Assembly: GCF_010435915.1 (NCBI RefSeq)
Contig: NZ_JAAFZH010000015.1
Span: 1-64,000 of the forward strand
From: Spirosoma terrae
GTDB taxonomy: Bacteria; Bacteroidota; Bacteroidia; Cytophagales; Spirosomataceae
Length of the DNA: 64,000 nucleotides
Direction: 5' to 3'
Part shown: positions 1 through 8,739 of the stretch, in pieces
Layout of the letters: each line of letters begins with the position of its first letter
Position numbering within the stretch: the first letter of the stretch is position 1
Translations under genes and position numbers: made by a program
The notes under the pieces: generated by a model
Told to the model about the DNA's origin: nothing
What the model saw: only the letters and a program-made list of their open reading frames with translations
Databases searched by the model: none

Positions 1-1
1 T

Positions 2-2524
2 GCCTTCAGTTTGACAGGCTTGAGCGCGGGCAGCTATTCGGCCTTCTCGATTACAAACAACGGTTGCACGGCATTATTGGGATCGAGCGTAACCCTGGCT
101 GATCCAGCGGCTCCAACCCTGGCTATCAGCACCACCGCCGGACCAACCACCTGTGCGGGCACCAATGGCAGCATCAGCTTTTCCTCCACCAATCTCCCCG
201 ACGGTACATATCAGTTGAGCTATACCGGCGCGGGCAGTCCTAAGACCGTAACGGTGGCCAGCAACGCCTTCACGCTGACGGGCTTGAGTGCAGGAAGCTA
301 TTCGGCCTTCTCGATTACCAGCAATGGCTGTACGGCGTTGTTGGGAGGATCGGTTAATTTGGCCGATCCTACGGCGCCAGTAGCTACACTGAGTAATAAT
401 GGCCCATTAACCTGCAACGCCCCTGAAGCAACACTGATAGCTACTGGAGGTGTCAGTTACACGTTTAGTAATGGAGCAACGCAGATCGGCGGCAATACAG
501 GAAACACAGCAATCGTAAATACGCCAGGAACTTATTTTGTGATTGCTACTGACGCCAACAGTTGTACGGCGCTTGCCTCCACAACAGTCACGAGCAATAG
601 CACGCTGGATGCTCCTTCGCTGGTTGCCAGTAGCCCAACCACAACGAATCAGCCAATATCGGTTAGTGCTATGGGCTGCACAGGCACCATAAACTGGAAT
701 GTAGCCGGTGGTAGCGGCACCTCGAGCGGATCGGTCTATACATTGACACAGCCCGGAAATTACACCCTTTCCGCATCCTGCACAGTGGGAAGCTGTACAA
801 GCCCTATCTCACAACCCGTCGCCGTTAGTATCCTGCCGGGTGTATTTGCCATCACGAGTGTCACAACGGTGTCCTGTCAGGTTATAGATGCCGCCAGAGG
901 TCGCTACAGCATTCTATTTTCTCCCCAATACAGTGGTCAAAACAGCAATCCGATTTCGTTCTCAGTAGTGAATGAAATGCCACCAACCACCGCGCCGGGA
1001 CCGTATTCGCTACAGCTTTATCAGGACAATCCGATTGTTACACTGGTGGCTAACCAGGCCGGAAACAGCGAAGCCCGGTTTAGTTATCATTGGGTTAATG
1101 CTTGTCAGACAGGTGTTAGCCCCAATAATCCGCCTACCACGTCTGGCATACTCAATCAGATCATTACGCAGGGACAAGCCTATCAACTCAATCTGAATGC
1201 ATATTTCTCCGATCCCGATCAGCAAGTACTGACCTTTTCGGCTCAAGGTTTGCCAGCCGGATTAAACCTGTCGGGAAGTGTGATCAGTGGAACACCATCC
1301 ACCACGGGCGTATCGACCGTAACGATCACCGCGCTTGATCCAGGAGGATTATCGGCCAGTACGAGCTTTGCCCTATCGGTTATTCCTACGATAACGATTC
1401 CAGGTGGCAATTTTGCGATTGCGAACGTAACGACAGTGAGTTGTGCTACCGTAACCGCTTATGAGCGTCAGCTGACATTTAACCCAATCTATTCAGGGGC
1501 AACGGCGTCACCAATTAGCTTCTCCGTCGTGAATGAACTGGGTCCAACAACGGCTCCAGGACCATACACGCTACGGTTGTATATCGACCAACCAGTCATT
1601 ACGTTACAGGCCGTGCAGAATGGTCAGGCGGGTAGCTATACGTATAACTGGCTGGCGGTTTGCGCAGGAACCCCATCAGGTAACACGCCACCAATAGTAG
1701 CCAATACAATTGCTCCCCAATACTCAACGGCAGGTTCTGGGTTTAATTTCCAGATTCCGGGCGCTACGTTCACCGATGCGGAGACGCCAACTAACCTAGT
1801 TTTGTCGGTTAGCGGACTGCCAAACGGCTTGAACTTTGTTGCGCCAGCAACCATCTCAGGAACCCCAACCACAACCGTTGGTTCGCCTTTCACCATAACC
1901 GTAACGGCTACCGATCCGGGTGGTTTATCGGCCAGTACCAACTTCCTGCTGACAGTAAATCAGGGCAATACACCGGAGGGCAGTTTCGCCATTGCCAACG
2001 TAACAACGGTGAGTTGTGTGGCCGTAACCACTTATGAGCGTCAGTTAACCTTTAATCCGGTATATACTGGCATAACAGGTTCACCGATTAGTTTTTCGGT
2101 TACGAATGAAATGCCGCCAACAACGGCTCCGGGTCCGTACACGCTACGATTGTACACTGATAAACCAGCCATTACGTTAGTAGCCGTTCAGAATGGCACC
2201 CAGGTCAGCTATACGTACAACTGGCTGGCGGTTTGCAATTCGGGAGCGCGGCAACGCGTTAGTCAGGAATCGACTTTGCAGGTGAGCGTACTGGGAAATC
2301 CCATTCATGGCGAAGATGTTGACCTCGAAGTTCGCGGTGCAGTTGGTTCGCCATTAAATGTATCTATGCTCAATGAAATTGGTCGATTAACCAGTGAGCG
2401 GCAGATCCCTCAACCGGCTGCATTAGAGCGACTTACACTGAAAGTAGGGCGCGATAGTGGTATCTACTTCCTGAACGTCCAAAGCGGCAACCAACAACAG
2501 GTTATCAAAATCATTAGAGATTAA
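2..2524 (+). CDS. C-terminal part of a large repetitive T9SS-secreted surface protein
   Basis: The reading frame is open from base 2, so the gene begins left of the window; the TTG at base 11 lies inside a repeat and is not a start. The first 120 codons hold one and a half copies of a tandem unit of about 88 residues (shared motif LTGLSAGSYSAFSI). Three copies of a second unit follow, starting near bases 838, 1402 and 1977 (VTTVSC ... ISFSVVNE ... TTAPGPY), separated by two putative-Ig (He_PIG/cadherin-like) domains with GLPAGLNLSG...SGTP and TDPGGLSAST. The last 85 residues match a Por/T9SS type A sorting domain (NPIHGEDVDLEV ... GIYFLNVQSG ... QVIKII). Probable role: exported, cell-surface or released adhesin or matrix protein. 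The ligand cannot be told. Confidence 0.85.
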   Translation, partial: AFSLTGLSAGSYSAFSITNNGCTALLGSSVTLADPAAPTLAISTTAGPTTCAGTNGSISFSSTNLPDGTYQLSYTGAGSPKTVTVASNAFTLTGLSAGSYSAFSITSNGCTALLGGSVNLADPTAPVATLSNNGPLTCNAPEATLIATGGVSYTFSNGATQIGGNTGNTAIVNTPGTYFVIATDANSCTALASTTVTSNSTLDAPSLVASSPTTTNQPISVSAMGCTGTINWNVAGGSGTSSGSVYTLTQPGNYTLSASCTVGSCTSPISQPVAVSILPGVFAITSVTTVSCQVIDAARGRYSILFSPQYSGQNSNPISFSVVNEMPPTTAPGPYSLQLYQDNPIVTLVANQAGNSEARFSYHWVNACQTGVSPNNPPTTSGILNQIITQGQAYQLNLNAYFSDPDQQVLTFSAQGLPAGLNLSGSVISGTPSTTGVSTVTITALDPGGLSASTSFALSVIPTITIPGGNFAIANVTTVSCATVTAYERQLTFNPIYSGATASPISFSVVNELGPTTAPGPYTLRLYIDQPVITLQAVQNGQAGSYTYNWLAVCAGTPSGNTPPIVANTIAPQYSTAGSGFNFQIPGATFTDAETPTNLVLSVSGLPNGLNFVAPATISGTPTTTVGSPFTITVTATDPGGLSASTNFLLTVNQGNTPEGSFAIANVTTVSCVAVTTYERQLTFNPVYTGITGSPISFSVTNEMPPTTAPGPYTLRLYTDKPAITLVAVQNGTQVSYTYNWLAVCNSGARQRVSQESTLQVSVLGNPIHGEDVDLEVRGAVGSPLNVSMLNEIGRLTSERQIPQPAALERLTLKVGRDSGIYFLNVQSGNQQQVIKIIRD

Positions 2525-2536
2525 TTGTAGTTCGAT

Positions 2537-2584
2537 AAAATACAAAACCCCATTAGCGATTATGTTAGTGGGGTTTTGTATTTT
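2537..2584 (+). terminator. Intrinsic terminator after the T9SS protein
   Basis: A perfect 16-bp inverted repeat (AAAATACAAAACCCCA / TGGGGTTTTGTATTTT) starts 12 bases after the stop codon. The 3' arm ends in TTTT, so the hairpin can stop transcription from the left. It is symmetrical enough to work from either side. Confidence 0.85.
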
Positions 2585-2651
2585 CAACACTCAAATTTCA
2601 TAGCACTGAACAGGTTCACTCTGATTAGTGAGTTTCATATTCTGCACACGC

Positions 2652-3137
2652 ATGTCTTTCTACACGGCTCTATCCGAATCCCAGTTTTTTGATGCCGCCC
2701 GCACTGGCGATTTAGCCTTCATTAATCAGCGCATCAGTGCCAATATCAACGTAAATCTTCAGGATGAAAAGGGATTTACGGCCTTAACGTTAGCCACTTA
2801 CAACAATCATGCTGACGTAGTGAAGGCTTTGCTGAAAGCAGGTGCTGATATAAATCTTAAAGACGCCAGTGGCAACACGCCCCTAATGGGAATTAGTTTT
2901 AAGGGCTATACCGATCTGGTACAACTCCTGATTGATAGTGGTGCCGATCTGAATAGTCAGAACGGAAATGGTAATACGGCTCTGATGTTTGCCACGATGT
3001 TCGGACAAAATCAGATCGTCAGCTTATTACTGGAAAACGGCGCGGATAAATCTATTCGTGATGCGCGTGGCTTAACTGCCGCTGATTATGCCATCCAGAA
3101 AGAAAATACAGAAGCCCTGCAACTCCTTCAAAAATAA
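2652..3137 (+). CDS. Ankyrin-repeat protein
   Basis: The product is 161 residues from the ATG at 2652 (MSFYTALSES); a GTG at 2628 would add eight residues that do not resemble the fold. About four ankyrin repeats are visible, with the usual GxTALxxA..N.xxVVxxLLxxGAD pattern (GFTALTLATYNNHADVVKALL, GNTPLMGISFKGYTDLVQLL, GNTALMFATMFGQNQIVSLL, GLTAADYAIQ). No signal peptide is seen, so it is probably a cytoplasmic protein-binding module. The partner is unknown. It stands alone after a strong terminator and converges on the SDR gene 32 bases downstream. Confidence 0.88.
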   Translation: MSFYTALSESQFFDAARTGDLAFINQRISANINVNLQDEKGFTALTLATYNNHADVVKALLKAGADINLKDASGNTPLMGISFKGYTDLVQLLIDSGADLNSQNGNGNTALMFATMFGQNQIVSLLLENGADKSIRDARGLTAADYAIQKENTEALQLLQK

Positions 3138-3169
3138 GTACAAGGCTTCTGTTACGTATCATGTAGCCA

Positions 3170-3886
3170 TTAGTTACCACCCGGCCGCGACGGACGCACT
3201 TCGATCTTGCTTGGCAGCGTCCGGGCCGGCATACGTATTAAATCGACAACCAGCTGGCCAATATCTTCCGGCTGGATTTTCCAGGCGTCTTTTTCATTCG
3301 GTTGGTGGTTATTGAAATGCGTAGCCACCGATCCCGGCATAATGGTCGTTACTTTGATGCCTTCACTACGTAGGTCGAGCATAATGGCCTGCGAAAAACC
3401 AACCAGGCCGAACTTACTGGCGTTATAGGCAGCTCCCTTTTCAAAGAAGTTCGTACCCGCCAGACTGGATATGGTGATAAAATACCCCTCCGTTTTCTTC
3501 AAAGCGTCGATGGTCGCTTTGGCCGTATAGAACACGCCCGTCAGGTTAATATCGATGGTTTCCTGCCAAAGCTCAGGCGTTAATTCCTGGATGGGCGCAA
3601 AATGGCCTACTCCGGCGTTGGCTATCACATAATCCAGCCGCTGCCATTTTTCCAGAATAGTGCTTACCACCTGTTGCTGCGACGATAAATCCCGAACATC
3701 GGCCACTATACCCAGTGCACTGTCAGCACTGATTTGATTGAGTGCGTCGGCGGCTGCCTGTACACTCTCTTCAGAACGACCTGTAATCGCTACGTTCACG
3801 CCCTGTTTGACTAACGCTTCGGCTATGCCGTATCCAATACCTTTCGAAGCTCCCGTAATCAGAGCAACCTTTGCTATATCTGCCAT
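3170..3886 (-). CDS. SDR-family oxidoreductase (3-oxoacyl-ACP reductase-like)
   Basis: A classical short-chain dehydrogenase of 238 residues. The NAD(P)-binding motif TGASKGIG is at residues 11-18, NAG at 90-92, a catalytic Ser near 140 and YNASK with Tyr154/Lys158. Length and motif spacing fit the cP2 classical SDR group, which includes FabG and many alcohol or sugar dehydrogenases. The substrate cannot be assigned. It is divergent from the GH3 gene and convergent with the ankyrin gene, so probably monocistronic. Confidence 0.9.
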   Translation of the reverse strand: MADIAKVALITGASKGIGYGIAEALVKQGVNVAITGRSEESVQAAADALNQISADSALGIVADVRDLSSQQQVVSTILEKWQRLDYVIANAGVGHFAPIQELTPELWQETIDINLTGVFYTAKATIDALKKTEGYFITISSLAGTNFFEKGAAYNASKFGLVGFSQAIMLDLRSEGIKVTTIMPGSVATHFNNHQPNEKDAWKIQPEDIGQLVVDLIRMPARTLPSKIEVRPSRPGGN

Positions 3887-4021
3887 GAATGAATAACTAT
3901 TATTTGACGTAGCAATAACTCGGTAGCCAAATCGAAGGTTTCAAGGATTCTGAACGAGTGGGGGACGTAAAATCATAAAGAGCTGATAGGACGTTTTTAA
4001 AATAATTTAATAATCCATGTC

Positions 4022-4029
4022 TATTTTTG
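4022..4029 (+). promoter_or_regulatory. Possible -7 promoter element before the GH3 gene
   Basis: TATTTTTG matches the Bacteroidota TAnnTTTG consensus and lies about 60 bases before the chosen GH3 start. A convincing -33 TTTG is not seen at the expected spacing, so support is weak. Confidence 0.25.
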
Positions 4030-4090
4030 GTGATCTTCGGAAAACGTCGCTATTAGCGATGGAACCTTGTACTTTATCCGTTCATCCGGC

Positions 4091-6475
4091 ATGAATCGTC
4101 TATTACTTTCGTTGGCTATAGTAGCCTTTCTCTCTTTTGCTACGTCTATTTCGTCCACGGCCCAACAGCCCATCTATAAAAACCCGGCATCACCGATCGA
4201 GAGTCGTGTTCGTGACTTGCTCGCCCGCATGACTAACGAGGAAAAAGTTGGGCAGCTTGCTACGTTACTAGGCTGGGAAATGTATGACAAACGAGATAAT
4301 TCGATATCTGTAAGCGATAAGTTCAAGAAAGCAGTTGCCGAACAGCGAATGGGCATGCTTTGGGCCACGTTACGGGCCGACCCTTGGACGCAAAAGACGC
4401 TAAAAACAGGCTTAAATCCGGCCCAGGCGGCCCAGGCGACTAATGCCCTTCAGAAATACGTCATCGAAAACACCCGACTAGGCATCCCTCTTCTGCTGGC
4501 CGAGGAATGTCCGCACGGCCATATGGCAATCGGTACAACAGTATTTCCGACCGCACTGGGTCAGGGCAGTACGTGGAATCCGGCGCTTATTCAAAAAATG
4601 GCTGCGGCTATTGCCCTGGAAGCACGAGTACAAGGTGCTCACGTAGGCTACGGCCCCGTGCTCGACCTGGCTCGTGAACCTCGCTGGTCGCGGGTAGAAG
4701 AAACGTACGACGAAGACCCTGTGCTGAATGGACAAATGGGGATAGCGATGGTAACCGGTTTTCAGGGAGCGAGCATAAAAAGCGGGGCTAACATTATATC
4801 AACCCTGAAACACTTTACGGCCTATGGCGTACCGGAAGGTGGCCACAATGGCGGTAGCGTAAGCCCCGGTATTCGCGAACTCATGCAGGTTTATCTCCCG
4901 CCGTTTCGGGATGCCGTCGGTGCGGGGGCGCTTTCCATTATGACCGCCTATAATTCCATCGATGGAATTCCCTGTTCGGCGAACCCGTTTTTGCTGAAAA
5001 CCGTGCTGCGTGATCAGTGGAAATTCAACGGCTACGTTGTGTCGGATTTGGGTAGTATTTCGGGACTGTTTAGTAATCACCACGTAGCGGCTAGCCCTGC
5101 CGATGCCGCTGCACTGGCCATCAACGCCGGTCTTGATTCGGACCTGAGTGGGTACGGTTTTGGTAAAGCGCTTCAGGAAGCCATCAATAAAGGGGCTGTT
5201 TCCATGGCCGTACTGGATACGGCTGTTAGTCGTGTACTACGGATGAAATTTGCCATGGGTTTATTCGAATCACCCTATGTCGATCCGGAAAAAGCCCGTT
5301 CGCAGGTAAAAACGGCTAGTAACGTAGCATTAGCCCGGCAGGTAGCCCGCGAATCGATCACGCTGCTGAAAAATAGCAACAACATATTACCGCTGTCCAA
5401 ATCGCTAAAAACCATTGCGGTGATTGGCCCTAACGCCGACAACGTGTATAATCAACTGGGCGATTATACGGCTCCCCAGGCCGACGGCAACGTAGTGACC
5501 GTATTGCAGGGCATACGTAACAAACTTGGTTCCAATACCCAAATTCAGTACGTTAAAGGCTGTAGCATCCGCGATACGTCGACCAACACCATCGCCGAAG
5601 CCGTATTAGCCGCGCAAAAATCCGACGTAGCCGTTGTGGTGCTGGGCGGTTCCAGCGCCCGCGATTTCAAAACGGAATACCAGAGTACGGGCGCGGCCAA
5701 GGTAAACGCCACATCTATCAGCGACATGGAAAGCGGTGAGGGTTTCGATCGGGTTAACCTCGATCTGATGGGTAAACAGCTGGAACTATTGCAGGCCATT
5801 GTAAAAACCGGGAAACCGGTCGTACTGGTGCTGATCAAAGGACGTCCGCTCAATGTAAACTGGTCCGCCGAAAACGTACCGGCCATTGTGGATGCCTGGT
5901 ATCCCGGACAGGAAGGCGGCAATGCTATTGCGGATGTGCTATTTGGCGATTACAATCCGGCAGGACGGCTCCCGATTTCGATCCCAAAATCGGTTGGGCA
6001 GCTCCCCATTTATTACAACTACAAAAACCCAACTCACCACGATTACGTAGAATCAGACGCTAAGCCACTCTTTCCGTTTGGGTTTGGCCTAAGCTATTCG
6101 ACCTTCGAATATGGAGGACTAAAGGTCGATGTAATACCTTCTGCCAGCGATGTACAGGTGAACGTAACGTTTACAATCACGAACCGCAGCAGCCGCGATG
6201 GCGACGAAGTAGCTCAGTTATACATCAGCGACAAAGTGAGTTCGGTGGTTAGTCCGGTTAAGCAACTCAAAAAATTCGCCCGGATTCCCCTTAAAGCCGG
6301 TGAACAAAAAACCGTTACGTTCCAGCTACGGGCTAGTGATCTGATGCTACTCAATTCAGCCATGAACTGGGTTGCTGAAAAGGGCGACTTTACCGTACTG
6401 ATCGGAGCCTCTTCGGATGATATTCGGTTGAAGCAGGACTTTCTGCTCCCAACGGATATTCAGGTAAAGCGATAA
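4091..6475 (+). CDS. Glycoside hydrolase family 3 beta-glucosidase, BglX-like
   Basis: The product is about 794 residues. The start is set at the ATG at 4091, directly before a signal peptide (MNRLLLSLAIVAFLSFATS); the upstream TTG at 4067 would add eight residues. The GH3 N-terminal barrel carries the KHFTAYG..EGGHNGG motif (near residue 240) and VVSDLGS with the expected catalytic Asp (near 319). The GH3 C-terminal sandwich (SITLLKNSNNILPL, GQEGGNAIADVLFGDYNPAGRLP) and a fibronectin-III-like domain (DGDEVAQLYISD) follow. The family removes terminal beta-glucosyl or beta-xylosyl units from oligosaccharides in the periplasm. It lies 26 kb from the PUL but could finish its products. Confidence 0.92.
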   Translation: MNRLLLSLAIVAFLSFATSISSTAQQPIYKNPASPIESRVRDLLARMTNEEKVGQLATLLGWEMYDKRDNSISVSDKFKKAVAEQRMGMLWATLRADPWTQKTLKTGLNPAQAAQATNALQKYVIENTRLGIPLLLAEECPHGHMAIGTTVFPTALGQGSTWNPALIQKMAAAIALEARVQGAHVGYGPVLDLAREPRWSRVEETYDEDPVLNGQMGIAMVTGFQGASIKSGANIISTLKHFTAYGVPEGGHNGGSVSPGIRELMQVYLPPFRDAVGAGALSIMTAYNSIDGIPCSANPFLLKTVLRDQWKFNGYVVSDLGSISGLFSNHHVAASPADAAALAINAGLDSDLSGYGFGKALQEAINKGAVSMAVLDTAVSRVLRMKFAMGLFESPYVDPEKARSQVKTASNVALARQVARESITLLKNSNNILPLSKSLKTIAVIGPNADNVYNQLGDYTAPQADGNVVTVLQGIRNKLGSNTQIQYVKGCSIRDTSTNTIAEAVLAAQKSDVAVVVLGGSSARDFKTEYQSTGAAKVNATSISDMESGEGFDRVNLDLMGKQLELLQAIVKTGKPVVLVLIKGRPLNVNWSAENVPAIVDAWYPGQEGGNAIADVLFGDYNPAGRLPISIPKSVGQLPIYYNYKNPTHHDYVESDAKPLFPFGFGLSYSTFEYGGLKVDVIPSASDVQVNVTFTITNRSSRDGDEVAQLYISDKVSSVVSPVKQLKKFARIPLKAGEQKTVTFQLRASDLMLLNSAMNWVAEKGDFTVLIGASSDDIRLKQDFLLPTDIQVKR

Positions 6476-6495
6476 AACGTTCCGCTTCGCTACTA

Positions 6496-6535
6496 TAGAG
6501 ATGCCATGTCTTAAAGACATGGCATCTCTATTTTT
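6496..6535 (+). terminator. Intrinsic terminator after the GH3 gene
   Basis: A 17-bp perfect inverted repeat (TAGAGATGCCATGTCTT / AAGACATGGCATCTCTA) is followed by TTTTT. It lies 20 bases after the GH3 stop codon and before the convergent hydrolase gene. Confidence 0.88.
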
Positions 6536-6551
6536 ACACGTATCCAATCAA

Positions 6552-7343
6552 TCATTTTGTATTTTTCGCTAACCATTCCAATATATAATCCGCATCTTCC
6601 TGCCAGGTGGGTTGACCCAGTACGTAGTGATTGCGGCCTTCAAACTCCTTGTAATCCAGCACCGAGCCATTTTCTTTATAGGCTTTCAGGTTGCGATTGT
6701 TCAGGTGAGCGGGAATAATGTTATCGAGACTTCCCGACGTCATCAACAGCGGAGCATGGGGCTTATCGAAATCGACGTGGGCAGCACTGGTAAGGCCACC
6801 CCTCGCCACCACTTTTGATTCAGGGATCGTATTCTCATCGTAGGCTTTTTTCTGATCGTCCAGCGACATTTCATTCACAAACGCATACTGCCAGTCTTCG
6901 AAAGACATCAGATACGTTTTGTCCAGATCAGTAAACAGGCCCAGCGCTTTCCAGCCCGCTTTCAGGAACGAAAATTCATACGGAATAACCCCCTGAGGAG
7001 GCACGGAGTGAATCGCTACGGCGGCTTCGGCCAGATCCCGGTTTAGCAAAATCTGCGTAATAAGACCGCCCAGCGAATGGCCGATAATGATTGGTTTTTC
7101 AGGTAGTGCTTTCACAAAATTGGCGTAATGCTCAACCAGTTCGCTCAGGGTTAATTTCGCCAGATCAGTATCGTGTGGCTGGCGAGCACGGAGTTCAGCG
7201 GCAGTACCATCTTTATAAGGCCAGGCAGGCGCCAGCGTCTTATATCCTTTCGCTTCAAAATAGTCCTGCCAGGGTTTCCAGCCATGATGTGTAACGAAAG
7301 CACCGGTGATAAAAACGACGGTTTTGGGGGCATTAGTTTTCAT
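6552..7343 (-). CDS. Alpha/beta hydrolase
   Basis: A 263-residue alpha/beta-hydrolase-fold protein. The nucleophile elbow GHSLGG puts Ser90 as nucleophile. A late Asp (SGSLDNIIP) and His (EGRNHYVLG) complete a plausible triad. The N-terminus (VVFITGAFVTHHGWKPW) holds the oxyanion-hole strand. No signal peptide is seen, so it is probably cytoplasmic. The family covers esterases, lipases and related enzymes; the substrate is unknown. It is probably monocistronic. Confidence 0.85.
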   Translation of the reverse strand: MKTNAPKTVVFITGAFVTHHGWKPWQDYFEAKGYKTLAPAWPYKDGTAAELRARQPHDTDLAKLTLSELVEHYANFVKALPEKPIIIGHSLGGLITQILLNRDLAEAAVAIHSVPPQGVIPYEFSFLKAGWKALGLFTDLDKTYLMSFEDWQYAFVNEMSLDDQKKAYDENTIPESKVVARGGLTSAAHVDFDKPHAPLLMTSGSLDNIIPAHLNNRNLKAYKENGSVLDYKEFEGRNHYVLGQPTWQEDADYILEWLAKNTK

Positions 7344-7510
7344 GATTGTGTTGCGTTTTGGTGAAATTTTTCCGTTTTAACTTATTTATATCCAGATAAT
7401 TGTGCTCTGGACATAACAAAGGTCGGCAACACAACACACACTAAGTTTAACCCAGGTTAAAATCGTTTTTATTGTAGTATCAAAACCATCGTTTTTTGGG
7501 GTGATAATAA

Positions 7511-7545
7511 AAAACCCCCGAAATCAGGCTGATTTCGGGGGTTTT
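7511..7545 (-). terminator. Intrinsic terminator of ssrA
   Basis: A 15-bp perfect inverted repeat (AAAACCCCCGAAATC / GATTTCGGGGGTTTT) lies 11 bases beyond the mature tmRNA 3' end. Read on the minus strand, it continues into a T-rich stretch. Confidence 0.88.
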
Positions 7546-7555
7546 TGCGGTTTTG

Positions 7556-7927
7556 TGGAGACGGAGAGATTCGAACTCTCGTCCAGTCAAGGAACCCGTC
7601 GTGCTTTCTACATGCTTAGGTACCCTTAAGATTGTCGGGAATCGGCCCGGTGTGTACCAAACCAAACCTCATCCGTAGGTGCTTGTTTCTCACTCAGCTG
7701 TTAACACCATAAACCGAGCCAGCGCTGCGAGTCGATGCCTCCTGATCCAACCAGCAGCACGTAGGCTGGGGAGACAATGGCTATTGGTTAATCCTCCGGA
7801 TTAAGCAGCCATGGCGTAGTTATACTCGCCAGTTATTGTTTTGACGATTTGTTCGGGTCGGGAAATTCCGCCAACTCCCGGCATGCTTACACGCGACCTC
7901 AGCAAGCTGTCAATTCCGGTCGTCCCC
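7556..7927 (-). ncRNA. ssrA: Transfer-messenger RNA (tmRNA)
   Basis: The gene is 372 nt on the minus strand. The 5' end GGGGACG pairs with 3' CGTCTCC to form a seven-pair acceptor stem (one G-U), followed by discriminator A. CCA is not encoded. The T arm reads GGACGAGAGTTCGAATCTCTCC. The 5' region has the usual tmRNA form (CGGAATTGACAGCTTGC). The tag reading frame occupies complement 7801-7830 and reads GGC GAG TAT AAC TAC GCC ATG GCT GCT TAA, giving GEYNYAMAA. The product, with SmpB, rescues stalled ribosomes and tags nascent chains for proteolysis. The resume codon GGC is inferred from related Bacteroidota tags. Confidence 0.95.
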
Positions 7928-8094
7928 AAAATGACTCCCTCATCGGGCGTGCTTATTACCAACCAGAACCTACCCGATTTAGTTCGACTACTAGCCTGAA
8001 ATATACGCTCATTTTATTCTAACTTTAATAAACTTATTCGCTACTAGCGGGTTAAGCCGTTAACGAACTTCCTCTACTTTATAACCTAACGACA

Positions 8095-8736
8095 ATGACT
8101 ACGACACCGTTTGAAACGAACTTATTCGAGGCTCTGACTCCCTTCTTTCAGGAGCATTCCTTTGTTTTACTGCCCGATAAAAAGCAGTATCGACGTACTA
8201 CGCCTATCGGTTTTCAGAATATTATACTATCCCCTTCCTTCTATGGCAATGAGACTATTCTGGAAGTGAACTTCGGCTGTAGAAATAATCAGATTGAACA
8301 GATAGCACAACAGTTTTTAAACAATATTCCCGACTTCCGTACCGAAGCCAATACGTTGATTCTTTCCATTGGCAAGTTCAACGGCTTTCAATATTTCCGA
8401 TATAAAATTCACTCGGAAGACGACATTTCCGATATCTGCAGCCAGATTGAAGAGTTTTTCGTAACGAAAGGATTCGAATTCCTGGAAAAATCGGGCTCGC
8501 TGTCGGCACTGGATCGATTATTAAACGAATACCCGGCTCAACCCTGTCAATACGTCTATAATCAAACACATCGGTGTTATAAAGGGTTGATTGCCGCCCG
8601 ACTCGACTATAATCCTTATTTTGATGGATTAATCGATAGCTATCGCCACCTACTGGTTCGGCAGACTCAGAATCCACATGAGCAACTTCACTTCGAACGG
8701 TTAATTAGCTACCTGCATCACTATTCGGCCAACTAA
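8095..8736 (+). CDS. Hypothetical protein
   Basis: A 213-residue soluble protein from ATG (MTTTPFETNLFEAL). It has no signal peptide, no membrane segment and no motif I can tie to an enzyme. The N-terminal half (large protein head, then TPIGFQNIILSPSFYG...LEVNFGCRNNQIEQIAQQFL) resembles the alternating strand and helix layout of DUF4304-like proteins; this is a weak impression. It ends three bases before the convergent SdpI-hydrolase gene. Confidence 0.75.
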   Translation: MTTTPFETNLFEALTPFFQEHSFVLLPDKKQYRRTTPIGFQNIILSPSFYGNETILEVNFGCRNNQIEQIAQQFLNNIPDFRTEANTLILSIGKFNGFQYFRYKIHSEDDISDICSQIEEFFVTKGFEFLEKSGSLSALDRLLNEYPAQPCQYVYNQTHRCYKGLIAARLDYNPYFDGLIDSYRHLLVRQTQNPHEQLHFERLISYLHHYSAN

Positions 8737-8739
8737 CAA

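Noticed and set aside
7480..7665. Short frame over the end of ssrA
   Set aside because: It lies in the tmRNA T arm and terminator, which explain the sequence.
7556..7927. Genomic island inserted at ssrA
   Set aside because: No integrase, no duplicated tmRNA 3' end and no change of gene style nearby.
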